Shown: in pieces, positions 1-5,284 of the stretch | Layout of the letters: the number at the start of each line of letters is the position of its first letter | How positions within the stretch are numbered: the first letter of the stretch is position 1 | The notes under the pieces: model-generated | The model's input: the letters and a program-made list of their open reading frames with translations, nothing else | What the model was told of the DNA's origin: nothing | Databases searched by the model: none | Assembly (NCBI GenBank): GCA_002049785.1 | Contig: MUKB01000027.1 | Span: 1-12,219, forward strand | Source of the DNA: Caldifarciminota bacterium 4484_100 | GTDB taxonomy: Bacteria; Hydrothermota; Tepidihabitantia; SM23-42 | Direction of reading: 5' to 3' | Length of the DNA stretch: 12,219 nt | Translations under genes and position numbers: made by a program

Positions 1-950
1 TTGTAACTCCCGCTGTCAGAACTCTCCGCATAGGTATGCATTATGATTGAACTGTCACCCACAATCTTCAAGGATTCGATTTCAGCAGGACTGAGTTCAA
101 ATGTTAAGGGGTTCATTTTGTCATCATATCGGCGTCGGAAAAGACCTGTGGTTTGAATGCGGTCGGAACCGGCTCTGAAATCGGTTTCCTCATAAATCTT
201 TGGATAGTCTTCGATCGCCTTTTGATATTCAACTTCAATCCGTGAATAACGGGTGATGATTTGATTGTTTGTGAAGGAAAGTATCCCCTGTTCATAATCG
301 ATTGTATAATCATCGCCCCTTTTTAAGAGTATGGGTCGTGATATCCCCTGACTGAGATAGACCTTTTCACTATTGGCGATTATGGATGCATCAAGAAAAT
401 ATGGACTCTGTTTCCCTTCTTCACCATTGAACCGTTTGAGTTTGAATTCACCCCGATTGATTGCGTAGGCAAAATTTATATGGTTATCTTTATTCTGAGT
501 ATGGATACCGAGTTGCCCTCCCTGGATTTCATCATTTAAGTTAAAAGGGAGGGTCAGACTCAGGTTACCCAGCCCTGCAGAAACATTTCTTGTGAAAATC
601 TTAATGCTCATCTGTTCAATTTCTGAAATCGGTACGGTCGAAGTGGGAACCGCCTTATCTGAGAGGTTACCTTCAATCCGCACACCTTTCACTTCACCAT
701 TGATGTCTATTTTCAATCCCTGGTCAAAACCCTGAACCAGATCATAAGAGAAGTTTTTGAATCCGTTAAATTCGAGTCTATCCTCTTCCTCTGTAGTATC
801 CCAAAATTGATTTTGGTATAGAGAACCCTGATAAACACTCTCGACGAGGACCGGTGCATAACGGAAATAGACTGAATCGAGTCCGTAAAACAATGAATCC
901 GGATTTTGGGGCTCAGTTATTATAGATATAAAGAGTAGTGCCTTTATCAT
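1..950 (-). CDS. Large surface/outer-membrane-associated protein, N-terminal part (runs off the window)
   Basis: An uninterrupted reading frame of about 316 codons starts at ATG 950 and is still open at base 1, so the C-terminus lies outside the window. The start overlaps the last 38 nt of the upstream propeller gene, which indicates an operon with translational coupling. The N-terminus (MIKALLFISII) is only weakly signal-like. Around residues 75-90 the frame reads GLKIDINGEVKGVRIEGNLSD. Further on it has GKQSPYFL, then SEKVYLSQG, then RGDDYTIDYEQGILSF, then SRIEVEYQ. I associate this order (a 'GKQGPY', a 'SEKVYL', a 'RG-DYTIDY-G-I-F' and a 'SRIEVE-Q' segment) with large cell-surface proteins of FCB-group and related bacteria that resemble the N-terminal part of SprA. 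That family link is from memory. The exact function is unknown; an envelope role is inference. Confidence 0.75.
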   Translation of the reverse strand, partial: MIKALLFISIITEPQNPDSLFYGLDSVYFRYAPVLVESVYQGSLYQNQFWDTTEEEDRLEFNGFKNFSYDLVQGFDQGLKIDINGEVKGVRIEGNLSDKAVPTSTVPISEIEQMSIKIFTRNVSAGLGNLSLTLPFNLNDEIQGGQLGIHTQNKDNHINFAYAINRGEFKLKRFNGEEGKQSPYFLDASIIANSEKVYLSQGISRPILLKRGDDYTIDYEQGILSFTNNQIITRYSRIEVEYQKAIEDYPKIYEETDFRAGSDRIQTTGLFRRRYDDKMNPLTFELSPAEIESLKIVGDSSIIMHTYAESSDSGSY

Positions 951-1629
951 CAAGGATTATAATTTTGTTTTTCATAAGTGCAATATCAGAAATTTTATGA
1001 TTGAGCTTGATCCTGTGCCACTTCTGGTCATAGAGATATAGATAACTATCCTGGGATGAAAAGAGGTAGATGCCGGTTGAATCGACTCGAATTTTTTGGG
1101 TATGATATTTCAATCTACTCTTTTTTAGAAAATTTCCGAATCGGTCATATTGAACAATACTGTTTCTGGTGAGGACATAGAGTCGTTCCCGAAACCACCA
1201 TAGGTCCTTGACCTTTATTTCGTTTATCTGATATGCCGGGCGATAATGAAAGTCGAGAATTTTAATAGAATGTTCTCTCCTGTCGGCGAGGATAAGTTCG
1301 CCACTCGGTTTAATAACAAAAGAGATTATGTCATCCCCGGTGTGTATTGTTTCCATAGTGCCGGTTGTGTAATAGAATTTTTCGATTGATTTTCCATTAT
1401 TGAAATATATTGCAAATGGTGTAACTTTGAAATTTCTGATTTGATAGTCAATCTCATCGGTAAATGTAATCGGTATGAATGTGTCAGGACCTTCCATCTG
1501 GTATATCGTGGTGCCTATGAGTGGTGCGAGATAGATTCTGTTTTTATAGACGGTGATGGTTCTGAATTGGTGGTTCAAGGGGATTATCTCTGCAGGCTGG
1601 ATTGAGAAGAGAAAAAGTAGAATCAACAT
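913..1629 (-). CDS. Secreted beta-propeller-like protein
   Basis: The protein has 238 residues from ATG 1629. A TTG one codon earlier (1632) is possible, but the ATG shares its A with the TGA stop of the upstream GIY-YIG gene, a typical coupled junction. The first 15 residues (MLILLFLFSIQPAEI) form a short hydrophobic secretion signal with no positive charge. The rest is built of repeated short beta-strand units such as ILADRREHSIKILDF, LYVLTRNSIVQYDRFGNFLKK and IIILDDKGTTLYIYNN, in the style of NHL/6-bladed propellers. No catalytic residues are evident. Its 3' end overlaps the start of the downstream surface-protein gene, so the two products may act together in the envelope; that is inference. 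A lipoprotein signal is not seen. Confidence 0.8.
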   Translation of the reverse strand: MLILLFLFSIQPAEIIPLNHQFRTITVYKNRIYLAPLIGTTIYQMEGPDTFIPITFTDEIDYQIRNFKVTPFAIYFNNGKSIEKFYYTTGTMETIHTGDDIISFVIKPSGELILADRREHSIKILDFHYRPAYQINEIKVKDLWWFRERLYVLTRNSIVQYDRFGNFLKKSRLKYHTQKIRVDSTGIYLFSSQDSYLYLYDQKWHRIKLNHKISDIALMKNKIIILDDKGTTLYIYNN

Positions 1630-2132
1630 CAAGAATATATTACCCTTTTTTTAAAAGGTGTCAAGGAGAATGGAAGTTCAGGAAGGTTTTTCCCTTTGAG
1701 TTTAAAGAGATGGGCACGGGAGTTTTTGTCAGATGCGCCGAAACCAGGGGCAGGGATGTCCAACCATTTTGTCAGGGTCTGGGCAACCTTTTCTTCTGGT
1801 ATGTGGGTGAGAAGAACATCCGTAACCCTGCCATATTCGAGTAGATAGTCGATATGCCAGAACCTTTTCTTCATTTTCTTCCGAAGATGTCTTTCAACAC
1901 GCGAACCAAGATTTTTTCGTGCCGAACCCACATAGATGTAATAGCCCCTTTTAAATTTGAATCTTCCCAGGGCACCAATTTTTATTATCCTGGTCTTTGC
2001 AAGATATATCTTTAAGAGGTAGGTTATCGGCGTAATCACATTCAATTCTAACCATTCATTGTGGAAAATCAAGCCATTTTTTATTTTACCAACTGGTGCC
2101 AGGTGTAAACTTTTAAACTTTTGATTGTGCAT
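1629..2132 (-). CDS. GIY-YIG (DUF123-type) nuclease-like protein
   Basis: The conserved DUF123 GIY-YIG core begins near residue 38: YLLKIYLAKT, GALGRFKFKRGYYIYVGSA, then RVERHLR, HWHIDYLL-like FWHIDYLLEYGRVTDV, and a C-terminal PGFGASD followed by SRAHLFKLK. The family usually ends in a cysteine-containing 'SDC-C-SHLF' motif; here those cysteines are replaced (SDKNSRAHLF). The family fold is related to GIY-YIG endonucleases, but a cellular role is not established. The ATG at 2132 lies inside dispersed repeat A, which encodes about the first 14 residues; a GTG about 35 codons downstream would start close to the family core. No convincing ribosome-binding site decides between them, only AAGG five bases before ATG 2132. 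It is first gene of the minus-strand operon; its TGA overlaps the next ATG by one base. Confidence 0.85.
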   Translation of the reverse strand: MHNQKFKSLHLAPVGKIKNGLIFHNEWLELNVITPITYLLKIYLAKTRIIKIGALGRFKFKRGYYIYVGSARKNLGSRVERHLRKKMKKRFWHIDYLLEYGRVTDVLLTHIPEEKVAQTLTKWLDIPAPGFGASDKNSRAHLFKLKGKNLPELPFSLTPFKKRVIYS

Positions 2133-2135
2133 AAT
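2091..2135 (+). repeat. Dispersed direct repeat, copy A
   Basis: This copy contains the core CAGGTGTAAACTTT, the 8-bp tandem AAACTTTT x2, and ends with ATTGT-G-CATAAT. Compared with copy D it differs at only two bases from GTGCC onward (a C/G swap at 2123 and at 2129). It covers the 5' end of the minus-strand GIY-YIG gene and stops four bases before the -35 box of the plus-strand promoter P1. Confidence 0.85.
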
Positions 2136-2139
2136 GGCC

Positions 2140-2167
2140 TTGTCAGATGAGAAGTTTTGTCTATAAT
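2140..2167 (+). promoter_or_regulatory. Sigma-70-type promoter P1
   Basis: TTGTCA (2140-2145), a 16-nt spacer and TATAAT (2162-2167). It begins just after repeat A. It aligns with P2 at 2926-2953, including the extended sequence TATAATTTATTAT, so the two promoters are duplicates. The predicted start near 2174 leaves about 12 nt of leader before the small ORF. Confidence 0.7.
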
Positions 2168-2185
2168 TTATTATTAGAGGTTATT

Positions 2186-2296
2186 ATGGATATGATAATG
2201 CGAAACAGCATAGAGAAATTCAAGTTTTTGCGGTTGAGGGCATTATTCCCACAGACCATTCATTCGGGGTTAAATTTATCGATGATAAGGGGGTAG
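2186..2296 (+). CDS. Small leader ORF 1 (36 aa), possible upstream ORF
   Basis: ATG 2186 to TAG 2294-2296 encodes MDMIMRNSIEKF, then FLRLRALF, and ends with SMIRG. GAGG lies five bases before the ATG. The stop is one base before the ATG of the next gene, in the string GGGGGTAGGATG, which would allow translational coupling to the secreted protein downstream. The same arrangement, with ALF and IRG-stop conserved, recurs at 2974-3098. The alternative is that this is an untranslated structured leader or a remnant of a protein in another frame; a different frame reads EGIIPTDHSFGV and ends KGVGW, which also has a counterpart in copy 2. Coding is not proven. Confidence 0.35.
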   Translation: MDMIMRNSIEKFKFLRLRALFPQTIHSGLNLSMIRG

Positions 2297-2297
2297 G

Positions 2298-2528
2298 ATG
2301 GAGAGGATGTTTATTGGTTTGGTGGTTTTATTTGGTGTCGGGTTTATGCCGGCTGAAGGCCTGGATTCATTAAAGATAAATTTATTGAAACAAAAAATAT
2401 TTTACACATTAGATGATACTTGGATACCACCGAGTTTGCCTAATGATAAGGAATGTGTTGGACAATTGGTGACAGGTGTAAACTTTGATTATTGCGCCGT
2501 TCAAATCGATTGGTGCTATTTATGGTAA
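2298..2528 (+). pseudogene. Secreted protein N-terminus interrupted by repeat B
   Basis: ATG 2298 follows the leader ORF stop by one base and has GGGGG just upstream as ribosome-binding site. The first 20 residues (MERMFIGLVVLFGVGFMPAE) are a clear Sec signal peptide similar in layout to those of the genes at 3100 and 4278. After about 56 residues the frame enters repeat B at 2464 (reading VTGVNF) and ends 15 codons later in sequence that looks noncoding in this frame, since the beta-helix signal is in another frame. I do not recognise the mature part (DSLKINLLKQKIFY, then DTWIPPSLPNDKE). It is best read as a 5' gene fragment joined at the repeat to a different gene; a genuine 76-residue secreted protein cannot be excluded. 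Confidence 0.55.
2464..2493 (+). repeat. Dispersed direct repeat, copy B (shortened)
   Basis: AATTGGTGACAGG at 2464-2476 matches copy C exactly, then GTGTAAACTTT follows. One of the two AAACTTTT units is missing, so it goes straight to GATTATTG, resembling GATTG of copy A. It lies exactly between a signal-peptide ORF and an unrelated beta-helix fragment. Confidence 0.7.
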
Positions 2529-2929
2529 TAGTTTTCTGGGTAACAGGCCTGATGTGATTGGAATTCGTGGTGGCACAATTGAGACCGATGTGGTGGTTCA
2601 CAATCAGGGTGTGCCTTACTGGTTTTTAAAGGGGCATACCTGGGAGTTTAGGGTGCAGGGTAATGATGCAGATTGCCCTGTTCTCTCAATCGAGCCTGGG
2701 GTAAAGATGCTGTTTCAGGATAGTTGTGGCCTCTATGCCCAATCTCGTAGTAAGATCATTGCCTTAGGTTTACCTGACAGTATGATTGTCTTTACCGCCT
2801 TAGATACCGCCCGACCCTGTGCTCAGGGGTTTCTGGTGTGAAATAAAGTTTTCTGGCTCTGGTGATGATGATACCCTATTGCTCAAATACTGCACCATTG
2901 AAGCAGCAGGTCGAAAAATTATCTATTGA
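2485..2929 (+). pseudogene. Parallel beta-helix surface-protein fragment, frameshifted
   Basis: Frame 1 (2485-2841) encodes VIGIRGGTIETDVVVHNQG, then LSIEPGVKMLFQD, then GLYAQSRSKIIALGLPDSM and IVFTALDT. This is the typical opening of secreted right-handed beta-helix proteins ('ltIePGv-vkF', 'l-a-G-pds-IvFTs'). The frame stops at TGA 2839-2841, but homology continues in frame 2 from 2834: WCEIKFSGSGDDDTLLLKYC then TIEAAGRKIIY, ending at TGA 2927-2929. Removing one G from GGGG at 2826-2829 joins the two (QGFWCEIKF). No proper start exists: the frame opens at the TAA inside repeat B. The 3' end runs into the -35 box of P2. The gene is therefore truncated at both ends and frameshifted. Confidence 0.7.
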
Positions 2930-2953
2930 CAGATAGGATATTATGAATATAAT
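2926..2953 (+). promoter_or_regulatory. Sigma-70-type promoter P2
   Basis: TTGACA (2926-2931), a 16-nt spacer and TATAAT (2948-2953), both perfect consensus. It aligns with P1: TTG-CAGAT at the -35 region and TATAATTTATTAT at the -10 region are shared. It probably drives the leader ORF, the propeller gene at 3100 and the M23 gene at 4278. Confidence 0.75.
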
Positions 2954-2973
2954 TTATTATAGGAAGGAGGATT

Positions 2974-3098
2974 ATGGAGAATACAGAGAGCATCAAAATT
3001 CTCTCTCTCTCGAGAGATTCTGTGGTTTTTTAAGCACACAGGCATTATTCTATCACCAGCAGGCTTCAGTTTTAAAGCAACTAACTATAAGGGGGTAG
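2974..3098 (+). pseudogene. Small leader ORF 2, out of frame at a CT repeat
   Basis: A strong ribosome-binding site (AAGGAGG, 2964-2970) precedes ATG 2974. As written, the frame ends at TAA after 19 codons. If one CT unit were removed from the (CT)5 tract at 3001-3010 the frame would run to TAG 3096-3098 and read LERFCGFLSTQALF and so on to LTIRG, parallel to leader ORF 1 (FLRLRALF to MIRG). The stop again lies one base before the next ATG. This supports duplication of a leader module, and the CT tract could act as a slippage switch, but whether the peptide is made is unproven. Confidence 0.35.
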
Positions 3099-3099
3099 G

Positions 3100-4266
3100 A
3101 TGCAAAAGATGATTTTAGCAATATTGACCTTTATTTCCTGCCTTTTGTGGGCAGATGTGAAGGTTGAAAAGGTCTTAGAAACAACCAGCATCAAGGAATA
3201 TAATCAGTGGGTGAAAAAGAATAAGGCGAGATATCCGGGATTGAAGCCATATTATCTTAAAGTTGAGTGTATAAAATGGGGCAAGAAGTGGAAGATCTAT
3301 TATTACAATGAAGATGGGGATTTATGGAAAGAAGAGTTGATAGAAGCGAAGCCGGGCTATTGGTTATATGTTAGAGATTATTCACAATGGGGTAAAATAA
3401 TGATTATAGAAAGTGATTCATCATTGGGTGAGTCATCGCCTATTATTCATACTGTAAAGAATGAAAAAGGAGAAGAAATATTTACCTTCGAATGGGGGTT
3501 TGATTATCCCACCCTTGCTGGTGTATACACGTTACCTAAGGGTATTGGATTATTTAGATCTAACGCTATAAAAAATTATGCTGAGCTTCTAACATGGGAA
3601 GGCAAAAAATTCGGTGAGCTAAAAGATATTTTCTCATTCACCATAAATGCTACGGCAACGCCTAACAAAAAATTTATACTTTTAGATAATGAAAGAAACG
3701 CGATTTTAGTTGAGAACGGAAATGAACGCTGGCGTAAATCTCCTTCAGGTAATTTGAGTATTTCAAACAATGGCGAATATATTAGTATAGGAAGCAATAT
3801 TGAAGTTGAAGGCATAATTCGTGTGTACAACTCTAATGGCGATCTTGTGTATTCTTACAAATTTTCACACAAAGGTAGAGGTAGACCAACGTCAGCATTT
3901 TCTTTTGATAATAGATATTTAGCAGTTGGATTTAGTGGGCAGATAGCTCTTTTAGATAATGTTACTGGCGAACAGATTTGGCAAAAAAAATGTGAAGGCT
4001 CGATTGTGTCTTTTACAAAAAATGGTAATTATATTGTTACAGTCGATAAAAGAGCTCAAAAAATATATTTGTACGACATACTTGGTAAGCTCCAGGATAC
4101 AATAACTGTTCCTTACGGTGAAGATATAGAGAAAAAACGAACCAAAGAAGGTAAAATCATTGAACACAAAGTGCTTTATTCTAACTGGACTTGCGAAGTA
4201 TTCAATAATCTGATAATTACTAAATCCACTCGAGAATGGCATCCGATGATTTTCAAGATAAAATAA
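3100..4266 (+). CDS. Secreted WD40/PQQ-like beta-propeller protein
   Basis: The protein has 388 residues. Residues 1-18 (MQKMILAILTFISCLLWA) are a signal peptide with cleavage likely near A18-D19. The C-terminal half has repeated propeller-type strands: FILLDNERNAILVENGNERW, NGEYISIGSNIEVE, IRVYNSNGDLVYSYKF, NRYLAVGFSGQIALLDNVTG, YIVTVDKRAQKIYLYD. These 'x-L-D-x-x-G' turns resemble WD40 or PQQ propeller domains. The N-terminal half (residues 20-150) is rich in Lys and Tyr and is unrecognised. GGGGG ends four bases before the ATG, which follows the leader ORF stop by one base. It is the only apparently intact protein gene between repeats A and C; the next gene starts 11 bases after its stop. 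Codon use looks more AT-rich than in the core operon. Function unknown; an envelope or extracellular binding role is inference. Confidence 0.8.
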   Translation: MQKMILAILTFISCLLWADVKVEKVLETTSIKEYNQWVKKNKARYPGLKPYYLKVECIKWGKKWKIYYYNEDGDLWKEELIEAKPGYWLYVRDYSQWGKIMIIESDSSLGESSPIIHTVKNEKGEEIFTFEWGFDYPTLAGVYTLPKGIGLFRSNAIKNYAELLTWEGKKFGELKDIFSFTINATATPNKKFILLDNERNAILVENGNERWRKSPSGNLSISNNGEYISIGSNIEVEGIIRVYNSNGDLVYSYKFSHKGRGRPTSAFSFDNRYLAVGFSGQIALLDNVTGEQIWQKKCEGSIVSFTKNGNYIVTVDKRAQKIYLYDILGKLQDTITVPYGEDIEKKRTKEGKIIEHKVLYSNWTCEVFNNLIITKSTREWHPMIFKIK

Positions 4267-4277
4267 AAGGGGGGTTT

Positions 4278-4725
4278 ATGCAAAAGATATTGTTAATGAC
4301 GATTCTGATAGCTATTGTACTATTTGCTGATACCACTGCAACATATTTTTGGCCAATACCTGGTGGTGAGGAAGTAATAGTTTCTAATTTGGGAGACTTT
4401 AGACCCCAGAGTTCATACGGTTCCGCTCATTTTCATGCTGGTATTGATATACCAGCGGATACTGAAGATGTTTGGACAATTACCTTGAGCTTCAGAGTAG
4501 ATACTATTTCGCATAATGGAATTGGATTATATTGTGAAAGTGCGACATTATTCAGATGATACAACTACAGAATTGTCTCATGGTTCATGCTATATTCATA
4601 TGGATACGATAGATACTGCCAATTTACACGTAGGTTCAATATATATTGGTGATCTAATTTCGCATCAAACAACATTCTGGCGAAATCATTTACATTTGGA
4701 ATTGGTGACAGGTGTAAACTTTTAA
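4278..4725 (+). pseudogene. Secreted M23 (LytM-type) metallopeptidase, frameshifted and 3'-truncated
   Basis: ATG 4278, after a GGGGGG ribosome-binding site, gives a signal peptide (MQKILLMTILIAIVLFA). The following GDFRP, then AHFHAGIDIPAD, carries the M23 'H-x-GIDI' zinc-binding segment. That frame stops at 4557-4559, but the domain continues in the next frame from about 4516: DYIVKVRH, then YIHMDTI, then LHVGSIYIGDLISH and NHLHLEL, the latter being the M23 H-x-H motif. A one-base indel between about 4515 and 4530 explains the shift. Family members cleave peptidoglycan cross-links in the periplasm. The reading frame then enters repeat C (VTGVNF-stop), which removes the last part of the domain. 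It is probably cotranscribed with the propeller gene. The H-x-x-x-x-x-D and H-x-H motifs are preserved, so decay is recent or the shift is a sequencing error. Confidence 0.75.
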
Positions 4726-4736
4726 ACTTTTCATTG
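4700..4736 (+). repeat. Dispersed direct repeat, copy C
   Basis: AATTGGTGACAGG is identical to copy B; the core and both AAACTTTT units are as in copies A and D, ending TCATTGG. The terminal CATAAT of A and D is absent because the AIR-synthase-family remnant begins here. It lies precisely between two truncated, unrelated genes. Confidence 0.85.
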
Positions 4737-4960
4737 GGACCTTAATTATTACCTGTCGTGAGAACAAGGCAGACCAGATTGTTGAAACGCTCAATCAAAA
4801 GGGTATAAAGTCTTCGGTTGTCGGAGAGCTCGTTGAACAGAGATTTGGCCTGAATATCATTGAGGGAAATAGAGAAAAGAGGCTTGAACATCCGCATATT
4901 GACCCATTCTGGCAGGCATTTTATAAGGCCCTGAGCCGATATAGCGAAATCGAGGTCTGA
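4736..4960 (+). pseudogene. 3' fragment of an AIR-synthase-family (HypE/PurM-like) gene
   Basis: The frame encodes about 74 residues: GTLIITCRENKADQIVETL, then NQKGIKSSVVGE, then LEHPHIDPFWQAFYKAL, ending at TGA 4958-4960. The G-T-L-I-I sequence, the 'GI-ss-vGE' turn and the terminal HP-h-DPFW-AFYKAL are what I recognise as the C-terminal end of AIR-synthase-related proteins, which bind ATP-like substrates. No start codon is available; the frame is open only from the TAA inside repeat C. Roughly three quarters of a normal gene of this family (usually over 300 residues) is missing at the 5' end. It is therefore a remnant joined to the repeat rather than a functional gene. Family assignment is from memory of motifs. 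Confidence 0.65.
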
Positions 4961-5005
4961 GCACAATTTTTTGTTTGAAATTTCAGGGTTTTTTACTTTT
5001 ACCCC

Positions 5006-5033
5006 TTGACAATTTCTAATTTTTGCTTATAAT
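5006..5033 (+). promoter_or_regulatory. Sigma-70 promoter of the rpsU-mutS2-dnaG-rpoD operon
   Basis: TTGACA (5006-5011), 16-nt spacer, TATAAT (5028-5033): both boxes are exact consensus. The predicted start near 5040 gives a leader of about 50 nt to rpsU. No hairpin terminator or attenuator is evident between it and rpsU. Confidence 0.8.
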
Positions 5034-5089
5034 ATACCGTGAAGTCAAGGCTTTTATATTATTATGAGATGAAAGGAGGTGCAAACTAA

Positions 5090-5284
5090 ATGACCAAGAT
5101 TACGGTTTACGAAGGGGAATCTTTTGATAATGCCCTTCGTCGGTTTCGTAAATCTGTGGAGCGTGCTGGCATCCTCAGGGATGTAAAGAAGCACCAGGTT
5201 TATGAGAAGCCCAGTGAACGCAGAAAGAGAAGGCGTATTGCAGCACGTAAAAAAGAACTGAAACGGCAGAGGGAGGCATTATAA
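5090..5284 (+). CDS. rpsU: Small ribosomal subunit protein bS21
   Basis: A 64-residue basic protein: MTKITVYEGESFDNALRRF, then KSVERAGIL, then EKPSERRKRRRIAARKKELK. This is the whole bS21 pattern (E-x-E-s-f-d-x-ALRRFk, aGil, ekPserrkrk), and the length is normal for the family. bS21 binds the 30S platform near the anti-Shine-Dalgarno sequence and helps mRNA binding. The ribosome-binding site is almost ideal: GAAAGGAGGT at 5071-5080, ten bases before the ATG. It is the first gene of the macromolecular-synthesis operon; its TAA (5282-5284) overlaps the inferred mutS2 start. bS21 frequently precedes dnaG and rpoD in bacteria. Confidence 0.97.
   Translation: MTKITVYEGESFDNALRRFRKSVERAGILRDVKKHQVYEKPSERRKRRRIAARKKELKRQREAL

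Noticed and set aside
3576..3830. Minus-strand open frame within the propeller gene
   Set aside because: It lies opposite a convincing signal-peptide gene and shows no domain; the same holds for the frames opposite mutS2, dnaG, rpoD and nadE.
4510..4560. Programmed frameshift in the M23 gene
   Set aside because: No slippery sequence, and the gene is also truncated by repeat C, so plain decay or an indel error fits better.
2091..4736. Repeats A-C as a CRISPR array
   Set aside because: Spacing is irregular (about 370 and 2240 bases), spacers hold genes, and there are no cas genes.
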